Below the pieces are notes generated by a model. The model was given only the letters and a program-made list of their open reading frames with translations, made no database searches and was not told the origin of the DNA. Made by a program: the position numbers and the translations under genes. A stretch of DNA of 48,950 nucleotides, taken from NCBI GenBank assembly GCA_028713285.1, contig JAQTOP010000016.1, positions 1 through 48,950 on the forward strand. Reading direction: 5' to 3'. Positions within the stretch are counted from its first letter, which is position 1; each line of letters begins with the position of its first letter. Origin of the DNA: Terrimicrobiaceae bacterium. GTDB taxonomy: Bacteria > Verrucomicrobiota > Verrucomicrobiia > Chthoniobacterales > JAATET01. This document shows, in pieces, positions 18,652-26,608 of the stretch.

Positions 18652-20931
18652 ATGAAAACGAACTACACAGCAAAAGCGAAACGAAATCCTGGCCGCAACG
18701 GCTTTGTCATTAGCTTCCGGCATCCGCTGAGAGCTGGCAAAAAGGTCTGCAAAGGTCTTGGAACATCAGACGAGGCGACTGCCCTCAAGTTGGAGGAACA
18801 GATGAATCTCCTGCTGGCACGGGAAGACCTGCGTTCAGTGGGAAGCCGAGCCGAGGCAGCGCGCGAATTCGCTGCGTATCCAGCAATCGTAGAGATTTTT
18901 TACGGCGACATTGACCCATCGGCCACGAGCCATCGCGCAGCGAGGGAACGCCTGCATCCGTTGCCACCTATTGAGCCGCAGAATTCCGTGCGAACTCTGA
19001 TACTCGGCAATTCGGGAGTGGGAAAAACGACTCTGTTACGCAGGTTGATTGGTTGCGACGCCGAACACGATCGCTTTCCGGCGACTTCGACGAATCGAAC
19101 GACCACCTGCGAAATCGAAATCATCACAGGCCGCAAGGATTTCGTGGCAGCGGTGACTTTTCTGACCCGCCATCAGACGCAACAGGAGGTAATCGAATCA
19201 GTCTCCAACGCAGTGTTGAAAGCCATCGAGGGGGAACCTGACAGCGTTGTGATGAAGGATTTGCTCGATGACAGCGACCAAAGGTTCCGCCTCAAATATG
19301 CACTCGGCGACTGGCAAACTCCCAAACCGAAGGCAGGCGGAAGCTCTTCTTTCGATGCACCCGTGAAAGGCAAAGCCGAAAGCAAATCGCCGGAATCCTC
19401 GAGATTTCTCAAAGCAACACTCACTGCGATACGGAGAATCGCCGACGCCGCGCGCAAGGAAGTTGAACCCGTGCTCGGTGCCTTGGAAACACTCAAGGAC
19501 GAGGAACGCAGCTACGCGCTCGACGAGATGCAGCAAGCTGGCGAGCAGTCCGACGATTTCTTGGATCTTGTGAACGAAATCATGGACGAGATTGCGGAGC
19601 GATTCTCTGCCCTGCCCGCAGGCAAATTCAGCAAATCTTCGACGGGGTGGCCCGACGCATGGTCGTATTCCGTGGCTGCAAGCGAGCGGGATTCCTTTCT
19701 GGCGGCAGTGCGCTGGTTTTGCTCCAACGTCAAAGAAGAATGGGGCAAGTTGCTGACTCCTCTCGTCACCGGCATCCGGGTCAGCGGCCCGTTTCGTCCC
19801 GAATGGGTTCCTTCCGGGGAATCCTACTCCCATGTCTTTGTGGACACACAAGGACTCGACCACGAAAAACCCGCGACCGAACTCTCCAGCGAAACGACAT
19901 CCATGTTCGGGCAGGTGCAGAACATTCTTTTCGTGGAATCCGGCAATGATTCGCTCAAGAGTCAATCGGCCCGGAAGATCATGGAAGCAATTGCCGGCGC
20001 AGGCTACGCGGCGAACCTTACGGTTGTTCTTTCAAAAATGGACGTGGTCGTCGGTGACGACATTCCCACGGCAGAGGACAGAAAGGCCAAGGCGTTCAGC
20101 GGACTCCGTAGCCTCATCGACAACGAAGTGAGCCGAAATGTGAGCCGGGATGCTGCGCGACAACTTGCGGCGCACCTTGAGAGCAGCACCTTCTACTTGG
20201 GCTATCTCGACCCAAAAAAGTATCCCGAAAGCTGGGGCGACGAGGACAAGGCGGGATTTGAAGAATCGCTGGGCAAAGACATGTGGCGGATTACGGAACA
20301 CCTCGTCGCGCAAGCAAACCCACAAAAGCTCCAACCGAGCGTGCCGGAATACAGTTTTGAAAGCCTGGGTCTGGCCGTTCGTGAGGTCAGCGTTGCTTTT
20401 CAAGAAGTTTGGGAAGCGTTGCTTGGCTACAAGCGAGTCGAAGGCATCACTCCCGCCAAGTGGCAGAGTATCAAAGCTATGGCGCGGAGACACGCGGAGG
20501 GATGGTTTTATGATTACAAACTTAGACCGATTGATACTCTTATCAGGATCACTAGAAACGTCCTGACTCGGTTCTTGGAGTCACCTTTGAACTGGGTGCC
20601 GGAGAAAAAGAAAATCAGTGATGCTGAGAAAGCCGCCATCATCGACCGCCTAAAGCGGCTAGTGAATGATGCGCTCACGGAGTTGAGCAAGTCGCGCCTG
20701 TGGAAAATTCCGCAGTTGAGATGGCAAAGCGCATATGAGCTTTCTGGCACTGGCAGCACATTTACGCGGAAGCAGCGCGTCCATGAGCTTTTTGTTCATC
20801 AAGTGCCCGTGCCGCAGTCCATCAGCGACCGTTGGGCGCAGGCTTGGGTAGAGGAAATCAAACAGTTGCTCGTTGGGGCGTTGGAGACCTTGAAGGCTGA
20901 ACATCAAGCGGAAAAGCCAAGCCATGAGTAA
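18652..20931 (+). CDS. Large GTPase with integrase-arm-like N-terminus (candidate defence protein)
   Basis: A 759-residue protein not assignable to a named family. Residues 10-57 resemble the arm-type DNA-binding domain of tyrosine integrases (NGFVISFRHPLRAGKKVCKG, then GTSDEATALKLEEQ). A P-loop follows, LILGNSGVGKTTLLRR (116-131), a switch-1-like TSTNRTTTCEIEI (145-157), then some 240 mostly helical, charged residues. The G3 motif DTQG is at 398-401 and the G4 motif SKMD at 461-464, which together indicate GTP binding. The C-terminal 270 residues are helical. Codon use is visibly less GC-rich than in the flanking metabolic genes, suggesting transfer. It overlaps the nuclease gene by 8 bases. 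A genome-defence role is inferred only from the partner and context. Confidence 0.7.
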   Translation: MKTNYTAKAKRNPGRNGFVISFRHPLRAGKKVCKGLGTSDEATALKLEEQMNLLLAREDLRSVGSRAEAAREFAAYPAIVEIFYGDIDPSATSHRAARERLHPLPPIEPQNSVRTLILGNSGVGKTTLLRRLIGCDAEHDRFPATSTNRTTTCEIEIITGRKDFVAAVTFLTRHQTQQEVIESVSNAVLKAIEGEPDSVVMKDLLDDSDQRFRLKYALGDWQTPKPKAGGSSSFDAPVKGKAESKSPESSRFLKATLTAIRRIADAARKEVEPVLGALETLKDEERSYALDEMQQAGEQSDDFLDLVNEIMDEIAERFSALPAGKFSKSSTGWPDAWSYSVAASERDSFLAAVRWFCSNVKEEWGKLLTPLVTGIRVSGPFRPEWVPSGESYSHVFVDTQGLDHEKPATELSSETTSMFGQVQNILFVESGNDSLKSQSARKIMEAIAGAGYAANLTVVLSKMDVVVGDDIPTAEDRKAKAFSGLRSLIDNEVSRNVSRDAARQLAAHLESSTFYLGYLDPKKYPESWGDEDKAGFEESLGKDMWRITEHLVAQANPQKLQPSVPEYSFESLGLAVREVSVAFQEVWEALLGYKRVEGITPAKWQSIKAMARRHAEGWFYDYKLRPIDTLIRITRNVLTRFLESPLNWVPEKKKISDAEKAAIIDRLKRLVNDALTELSKSRLWKIPQLRWQSAYELSGTGSTFTRKQRVHELFVHQVPVPQSISDRWAQAWVEEIKQLLVGALETLKAEHQAEKPSHE

Positions 20932-22168
20932 ACCCGCTTCCCAAATCAAGACATCGCTGTTGCCATCCACCTACGCGCCATTGCTCGCGGATCTGAAAGC
21001 CCGTGTGCGTGCGTCGCAGGTGAAGGCGGCGGTGGCGGTGAATCGCGAGTTGATTCTGCTCTACTGGCACATCGGGCGGGAGATTTTGCGTGCGCAGAAG
21101 GCGGAGGGCTGGGGTGCGAAGGTGATTGAGCAGTTGGCCACGGATTTGTCGGCAGAGTTTCCCGAGATTGATGGGTTTTCCGTGCGGAATCTCAAATACA
21201 TGCGCGCCTTCGCCGACGCATGGGAGGCAATCGAAATTGTGCAACAGCCCGTTGCACAATTGGCCGGAACGAGTTTCCAGCAGGCTGCTGGACAAATTGC
21301 GCCTCAGCCTGTGGCGCAATTGCGGAAGGCAAAAGTGCAACAGTCCGTTGCGCAATTAGTATCACAGCCCGTGACACAATTTGAGGGCGCGCCACCCGAA
21401 CCGCTGTCGCTGCTCCCGTGGAGCGCGAATCTCATCCTGTTGCACAAGCTCAAAGACCCCGCCACGCGCCTGTGGTATGCGCGCAAGGCGGTGGAACACG
21501 GGTGGAGCCGCGCGGTGCTGACGGTGCAGATCGAATCGCGGCTGCACGAGCGCAGCGGGAAGGCCATCACGAACTTCGGGCGCACGCTGCCGCCGGCGCA
21601 GTCGGACATGGCGCGGGAGGTTTTGAAGGATCCCTACACGTTCGACTTTCTCACGCTCGGCGAGGCGGCGCATGAGCGCGACCTGGAGCGCGGGCTGGTG
21701 GAGCATGTGCAAAAGCTGCTGCTGGAAATGGGCGCGGGTTTCGCGTTCGTCGGGCGGCAGGTGCATGTGGAGGTGGGCGGCGAGGATTTTTACCTCGACC
21801 TGCTTTTCTATCATCTGCGGCTGCGCTGCTTCATGGTGGTGGATTTGAAAATGAAGCCGTTCGAACCGGAGTTTGCGGGAAAGATGAATTTCTATCTCTC
21901 AGCCCTGGACGACAAGATGCGGCACAAGGATGACGCGCCGAGCATCGGCCTGCTGCTGTGCAAGGACTCGAAGAACAAGCTGAAGGTGGAGTATGCGCTG
22001 CGCGATGTGAAGAAGCCCATCGGTGTCGCGGAGTGGCAGACGCGACTCGTGGAATCGCTGCCGAAGAAGCTGCAAGGCTCCCTGCCGGCCATCGAGGACA
22101 TTGAACGGGAACTGAACAAGCCGCTCCGCGAACGCGCGAAGCGGAAATTTTTAAAAAACAACGCATGA
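20924..22168 (+). CDS. DUF1016/YhcG-family PDDEXK nuclease
   Basis: A 414-residue member of the YhcG family. The N-terminal DUF1016_N helical domain is recognisable (LLYWHIGREILRAQ, then GFSVRNLKYMRAFADAW). The C-terminal PDDEXK nuclease core carries Asp292 in LDLLFYH and D-x-K (Asp307-Leu-Lys309) in RCFMVVDLKMK, followed by PEFAGKMNFYLSALDD. Aspartate replaces the more usual glutamate before the lysine, which normally still supports metal binding. A low-complexity insert (residues 106-153) separates the halves. The start overlaps the GTPase stop and the stop overlaps the dehydrogenase start. YhcG proteins are often found near restriction systems; DNA cleavage is inferred, not shown. Confidence 0.82.
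   Translation: MSKPASQIKTSLLPSTYAPLLADLKARVRASQVKAAVAVNRELILLYWHIGREILRAQKAEGWGAKVIEQLATDLSAEFPEIDGFSVRNLKYMRAFADAWEAIEIVQQPVAQLAGTSFQQAAGQIAPQPVAQLRKAKVQQSVAQLVSQPVTQFEGAPPEPLSLLPWSANLILLHKLKDPATRLWYARKAVEHGWSRAVLTVQIESRLHERSGKAITNFGRTLPPAQSDMAREVLKDPYTFDFLTLGEAAHERDLERGLVEHVQKLLLEMGAGFAFVGRQVHVEVGGEDFYLDLLFYHLRLRCFMVVDLKMKPFEPEFAGKMNFYLSALDDKMRHKDDAPSIGLLLCKDSKNKLKVEYALRDVKKPIGVAEWQTRLVESLPKKLQGSLPAIEDIERELNKPLRERAKRKFLKNNA
21242..21382 (+). repeat. Five imperfect copies of a 21-bp coding repeat (QPVAQL)
   Basis: Copies start near 21242, 21279, 21302, 21338 and 21362, with spacings of 37, 23, 36 and 24 bases, so two adjacent copies make a 60-base higher-order unit. Each encodes a variant of Q-Q/S-P/S-V-A/T-Q-L/F in the linker of the nuclease; the second copy is the most diverged. 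The multiple of three keeps the frame. Confidence 0.75.
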
Positions 22169-22929
22169 AACGCACCATCCTCATCACCGGAGCCGGGAGC
22201 GGCCTGGGCCGCGGGGTCGGTCTTTGCCTCGCGGCGCAGGGGCATTCGATCCTCGCGACCGATCTTCGTCTCGAAGCGGCGCGGGAGACCGCGACGCAAA
22301 TCGAAGCCGCAGGCGGCCAGGCGAAGGCCCACGCGCTCGACGTGACATCGGAGGAAAATGTCGCGCAGTTAGTCAGCGATCTCGGCGGCGCGCCGATTGA
22401 TGTGCTGGTGAACAACGCCGGCCTCCAGCACGTCGCCTGCGTCGAGGATTTTTCCGTGGAGAAGTGGGACTTGCTGATGGGCGTGCTGTTGAGGGGGACG
22501 TTTCTCTTGAGCCGCGCCGTGCTGCCCGGGATGCGCGCGAGAAATTTCGGCCGCATCATCCACATCGGCTCGATCCACAGCCTCATTGCGTCGCCTCACA
22601 AATCCGCCTACGTCGCCGCGAAGCACGCGCTGTCCGGTTTTTCCAAGGTGCTGGCGCTGGAAACGGCGAACACGGACATCACGAGCAACACGATCTGCCC
22701 GTCCTACGTCCGCACCCCGCTGGTGGACGCGCAAATCGAGGCGCAGGCCCGCACGCGCGGCATCCCGGAGGAGGAAGTCATCGAGCGCGTGATGCTCGCG
22801 CCGATGCCGAAAAAGGCGTTCATCACCTTCGAGGAAATCGCCGCGGCCATCGCGTATCTCATCACCCCGCTCGCGCGCAATGTCACCGGCCAGACCCTCA
22901 CGATTGACGGCGGATGGACGGCCCAGTAA
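22165..22929 (+). CDS. D-3-hydroxybutyrate dehydrogenase (SDR family)
   Basis: A 254-residue short-chain dehydrogenase. It has the TGAGSGLGRG cofactor loop (8-17), NNAG at 83-86 and the catalytic Ser136, Tyr149 and Lys153. Gln88 (GLQH), His138 (GSIHSL) and Lys146 (SPHKSAY) fall where the substrate-carboxylate contacts lie in bacterial 3-hydroxybutyrate dehydrogenases; their spacing to the catalytic residues is the same. NTICPSYVRTPLVDAQI and the ending IDGGWTAQ are also typical. It would oxidise D-3-hydroxybutyrate to acetoacetate with NAD, which the upstream synthetase and thiolase could convert to acetyl-CoA. Its ATG overlaps the nuclease stop (ATGA), so the inserted cassette now probably couples to it. 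Confidence 0.9.
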   Translation: MKRTILITGAGSGLGRGVGLCLAAQGHSILATDLRLEAARETATQIEAAGGQAKAHALDVTSEENVAQLVSDLGGAPIDVLVNNAGLQHVACVEDFSVEKWDLLMGVLLRGTFLLSRAVLPGMRARNFGRIIHIGSIHSLIASPHKSAYVAAKHALSGFSKVLALETANTDITSNTICPSYVRTPLVDAQIEAQARTRGIPEEEVIERVMLAPMPKKAFITFEEIAAAIAYLITPLARNVTGQTLTIDGGWTAQ

Positions 22930-22951
22930 CCCGCGTTCCGCCGGTTTCTCT

Positions 22952-23225
22952 CTATCGCGTGTTCGTCCCCGCCTTCAACTTCTCGATCAAATAGTCCTGC
23001 ATCGTCGCATGGCGAACGTCATCGCCAAGCGCCATCGCTCTCCCGATTCTCGTAGAAGGCCTCGAATTCCGCCAGCGGCCGGGCCCCATGCGAAGCCGGA
23101 TGCATGCCGGCAATCAACGCCTGGGCGCAAGTTATGCAAAGCGCACCGAATGGAATATGCGCTTCTCGCAGTAGTTTCAGCAACAGACCATCGACCTGCG
23201 GACCGCGCCGATGCGGCAGCCGCAT
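22952..23225 (-). pseudogene. Decayed C-terminal gene fragment of unknown family
   Basis: On the minus strand about 65 codons (VDGLLLKLLREAHIPFGAL, ITCAQALIAGMHPASHG, LAEFEAFYENRE) have protein-like rather than shadow composition. A one- or two-base shift near 23025-23030 restores a continuation (MALGDDVRHATMQDYLIEKL) to a TAG at 22952-22954. I do not recognise the family. No start or upstream part is visible before 23225. It fills most of the 336-base gap between the dehydrogenase and the aldo/keto reductase. Confidence 0.4.
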
Positions 23226-23265
23226 CCTGTCGCGCGCTGGCCGGCTCGCTCTCCAATCGCAATGC

Positions 23266-24246
23266 TCACTTCCCCGAATACCAAAAGCTCTTCAGCCAGC
23301 GGTGTTCGCGCAGCCTGGTTTCCAGGTCGTCGCTCATGCGCGGCTGATCGCTCACGGCGCAATTTCGCTCGGCCTGCTGGACGTTGCGAATGCCGGGAAT
23401 CACCGTCGAGACAGCGTCGGGCTTGAGGGCGAACTTGAGCGCGGCTGTGGGCACATCCCTCTCCTCCGTCCCGATCGTTTCGCGGATTTTCTCCACGCGG
23501 GCGACGGTGCGGTCGAGCCGGTCGCCGGCGAAGTAATTCCGGCGGAAATCTCCGTCGGGAAATTCCGTCCCGGGCGTGAGCTTCCCGCCCAGGGAACTCT
23601 CATCGAGCGCCACGCGAACGATCACCCCCACGCCGTGCTTCCGCGCCGCTGGCAGGAACTCGGCTGCGGGTTCCTGCTCGAAGATATTGTAGATGACCTG
23701 CACGGAATCGAGCCATCCGTTGCGCATCAAGTCCACGAGCGAGTTCTGGTCGTGCTCGGGAGTGCTGATGCCGATGCCGCGAATTTTTCCCTCCTTCTGG
23801 AATTTCTTCAGCGTTTCGAGTGCGGTGGGGTTCGCGTTCCACGCCCTGGTCCAGGTGTGCAACTGGACCAGGTCCAGGCAGTCGGCGCCGAGGTCGCGCA
23901 AGCTGCGCTCGAGCCGTTCGCGCAAATAGTCCTCCGGATAGCGGTCTTCGATCGCGTCGTAGGGACTGGGCGGCCACGCGCCCGGCGAGCGCGGCGGGAT
24001 TTTCGTGGCAACGTAAACCCGGTCGTCATTTCTCTCCCGAAGCACCTTCGCGATGATTCGCTCGCTCTTTCCGTCGCCGTAGCCCTGGGCCGTGTCGATG
24101 AAGTTGCAGCCCAGATCGAGCGCCCGATGCAGCGCAAGAATCGAGTCCTCCTCGCTTTGGGGACCCCACCCGCCGCCAATCGCCCATGCGCCGAATCCAA
24201 TCTCCGAAACATCCCATCCCAGTCTTCCAAATTTGCGCGTGTTCAT
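23266..24246 (-). CDS. Aldo/keto reductase
   Basis: A 326-residue NAD(P)H-dependent aldo/keto reductase. The N-terminus MNTRKFGRLGWDVSEIGFG and the motif GCNFIDTAQGYGDGKSERI contain the Asp and Tyr of the usual catalytic tetrad. The lysine is in YVATKI and the histidine in LVQLHTW. A late VSTVIPGIRNVQQAERN is the cofactor-binding region. The ATG at 24246 is chosen because the family N-terminus starts there; the frame stays open upstream but with no similarity. The nearest minus-strand gene upstream stops at 24413. A role in sugar or aldehyde reduction is likely, substrate unknown. Confidence 0.88.
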   Translation of the reverse strand: MNTRKFGRLGWDVSEIGFGAWAIGGGWGPQSEEDSILALHRALDLGCNFIDTAQGYGDGKSERIIAKVLRERNDDRVYVATKIPPRSPGAWPPSPYDAIEDRYPEDYLRERLERSLRDLGADCLDLVQLHTWTRAWNANPTALETLKKFQKEGKIRGIGISTPEHDQNSLVDLMRNGWLDSVQVIYNIFEQEPAAEFLPAARKHGVGVIVRVALDESSLGGKLTPGTEFPDGDFRRNYFAGDRLDRTVARVEKIRETIGTEERDVPTAALKFALKPDAVSTVIPGIRNVQQAERNCAVSDQPRMSDDLETRLREHRWLKSFWYSGK

Positions 24247-24412
24247 GATCTGTGCCTTTGAGGGGGTCGAGCGTAGCGCGGTCCGGCGGAAGCTGGCCAC
24301 TCCATTTGCCGCGGGCATCACGGAAATCGCAGGCGGGATAACCTGCCGAATGGACAAAGTTCGAGCTTGTCGTCCCATAGCTCCGGCCCGCCGGTCCGAG
24401 GCCATGCCAGCT

Positions 24413-25366
24413 TCAGGGCTTCGCAAACGTGCTTTCGGTACGAATCGCCTCCGGGCTGGGCACACCCTTCAACGTACGTTCGAGAAATGCGTTCTGCATT
24501 TCAATGATCGCGCCTCGGAATAGATCGAGATGGCCTGCGCCATGCACCGTGTGAAACCGCACGCTGACCCCGGCTTTCTCGAGCGCATCGAAGAACAGTT
24601 CGCTCTGGCTGATCGGTACGAGGTTGTCCAAGTCGCCGTGAACGATAAGAAATGGCGCCGCATCCCCGCTGACGTGCGTGATGGGGCTGGCCTGCTCGGC
24701 AAGGGCCCGCTTTTCCGTCAGCGGCCCGCCGAGAAGTTTGACCAGCGCCGGCGGCGGCTCCTTACGATCACCGGCCTCCATGCGTTTCACGAAGTCCGTA
24801 GGTCCGCAGTAATCCACGACCGCCTGCACACGGCTCGACTGGTCGAGGTGCGCGCCGACGTCGAACGCTTTGACGCCAGCGCTCGTGCCGAGCAGCGCCG
24901 CGAGATGCCCACCGGCCGAACCGCCCACGGCGGCAAATCTTCCCGGATCGAGATGATAATCCTTCGCGTGCGCCCGCAGCCAGCGGATGGCCGCCTTGCA
25001 ATCTTCGATCTGCGCAGGAAACGGGGCATCGCTGCTAAGCCGGTAGCCGATGCTTGCGACCGCAAAGCCGCGCGCAAGCATGCCCGCTCCTTCGTTCGGC
25101 CCGCCGCGCCCGCCGGCATTCCAGCCACCTCCGTGGATTACGACGATCACCGGCAATGGCGCGTCCGACTTCGCATCCGGCAGAAACAGGTTGAGCTTCT
25201 GCTGCTCGTGACCGTTCTCGACATACGGGAGATCGAGCACCGACCTCGTGCCGGGGGGCCCCGCGGGCGGAGTCGGTTCGATGGCTGCGGCCGCGAGGAT
25301 GGTCGCCGCAAACGGGAGAAGAATGAGCGTCGGAGCTTTCCTTGCTGGGGGTGTGCCTTTATTCAC
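24413..25366 (-). CDS. Secreted alpha/beta hydrolase (BD-FAE-type esterase)
   Basis: An alpha/beta hydrolase with oxyanion motif HGGGWNAGG, nucleophile elbow GGSAGGHLAALLG, an Asp region in LIVHGDLDNLVPISQS and a late catalytic His in VHGAGHLDLF. This is the pattern of polysaccharide or acyl esterases that act on plant material. I prefer the GTG start at 25366 because it puts a signal peptide at the N-terminus (KAPTLILLPFAATILAAAA); the frame is open to an ATG at 25441, which would place that segment internally. About 317 residues from the GTG. The product is probably periplasmic or secreted. Neighbours are an aldo/keto reductase and a TIM-barrel isomerase on the same strand. Confidence 0.82.
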   Translation of the reverse strand: MNKGTPPARKAPTLILLPFAATILAAAAIEPTPPAGPPGTRSVLDLPYVENGHEQQKLNLFLPDAKSDAPLPVIVVIHGGGWNAGGRGGPNEGAGMLARGFAVASIGYRLSSDAPFPAQIEDCKAAIRWLRAHAKDYHLDPGRFAAVGGSAGGHLAALLGTSAGVKAFDVGAHLDQSSRVQAVVDYCGPTDFVKRMEAGDRKEPPPALVKLLGGPLTEKRALAEQASPITHVSGDAAPFLIVHGDLDNLVPISQSELFFDALEKAGVSVRFHTVHGAGHLDLFRGAIIEMQNAFLERTLKGVPSPEAIRTESTFAKP

Positions 25367-25487
25367 TGATGCGCTTTTGAGTTCAAGAAGTCCCGCATTC
25401 TGACGCCGAAACGCAATTTCCGCCCAGGGTATGATGGGCATCTCTCAGCTTGATCATCAGTTCATCGGAATTGACGATTCACCGTCT

Positions 25488-26348
25488 TTATCCGAGGCTG
25501 GCCGCGATTCCCTTGAGATAGCCAATACTTTCCTCGATCATCCTTTCCTCGTTCCCGTCGTAATCCGGGTGCGGCATGTCGGTCTCGAATGCGAGGAAGC
25601 CCTGATAACCGGCCTGCTTGAGGATCGCTGCGATCTCTTCAATTTGAATCAAGCCTGTTCCGGCTGCCACCGAGGAAAAATAATACCATTCGCGAACATC
25701 AACGCCCTTGACCGGACGCAGGTCCTTGACATGGGTGGCAAAGATGTGAGGAGCAAGTTTCCGGGTGGCTTCGACCGGGTCGTCCAACACCCGCAGGAAA
25801 TTGGCAGTGTCGAGATTGACGCCAAAATACTCGGAGCCCACCGCATCGACGAGCCACTTGATCTCGTCTGCGTTGTAATCGATGTGATTTTCCACGGCGA
25901 GGCGGATGTTCTTTTTCGCAGCCACGCCGGCGGCCTCTCGAAACCACTCGGCAAGAATCTTCAGTTGGGGTTCGTGCGGCTGGAAGCGAAACATCAGGCT
26001 GCTCCCCACCACGCGCATCACCGACGCTCCAATGGCGGCGGCATGCTCGATGTGCCGGATCATTTCCTCTTTGGCGGCGGCATTTCCGCCCGCTTCGAGG
26101 CCGTCCGGATGGCCCCACGCATAAACGCGATCGAAGCCGAAAGCGTCCAGTTTCGAGCGGAGCTTCGAAAGATAAGCGGCTCCTAACTCGGGAAAAAAGC
26201 AGCTCTCGAGTGAAACACCGTCGCATCCGAGTTCCTTCGATCGATCCAGGAACGACTCCATCGTGTAGGCCACGGCGGCTGGCTTTTGCATGGGATACAC
26301 CTCGCCGAAAAAGCGATGGTAACAGTAACTGTCGATTCCGATTTTCAT
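25488..26348 (-). CDS. Sugar phosphate isomerase/epimerase (xylose isomerase-like TIM barrel)
   Basis: A 286-residue protein of the AP endonuclease 2/xylose-isomerase-like TIM-barrel family. Probable metal ligands lie in RLAVENHIDY (Glu), GVNLDTANFL (Asp), IFATHVKDL (His) and FLAFETDMPH (Glu). The start at 26348 (MKIGIDSYCYHRFFG) is typical. Members isomerise or epimerise sugars, inosose or hydroxypyruvate. Some 260 bases without a gene separate it from the beta-helix gene upstream, enough for its own promoter. The substrate is not known; the neighbouring carbohydrate genes suggest sugar breakdown. Confidence 0.85.
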   Translation of the reverse strand: MKIGIDSYCYHRFFGEVYPMQKPAAVAYTMESFLDRSKELGCDGVSLESCFFPELGAAYLSKLRSKLDAFGFDRVYAWGHPDGLEAGGNAAAKEEMIRHIEHAAAIGASVMRVVGSSLMFRFQPHEPQLKILAEWFREAAGVAAKKNIRLAVENHIDYNADEIKWLVDAVGSEYFGVNLDTANFLRVLDDPVEATRKLAPHIFATHVKDLRPVKGVDVREWYYFSSVAAGTGLIQIEEIAAILKQAGYQGFLAFETDMPHPDYDGNEERMIEESIGYLKGIAASLG

Positions 26349-26608
26349 GGGTGAAGCGCGAACTGGAGCGCCTTCGCCTTCAACCGGCGGGTGTGGGGCA
26401 AACGAAAGATGTCAGAGGGGGAACGCATTTCCATACCTAACATAAAGGGACGCAGACGGCATTGTAATTTCGCGCAATTTTATTGCATAAATGCGTCGTG
26501 GTTTAGGGATTGTCCCTCGGCCAAGGCGGCGTATCTGATGGCTCTACGAGCGACAGCCGCTTTTGTTCGCCGATCACATGTTGATTTCCGGCGCGCGCTT
26601 TTCAGCCT

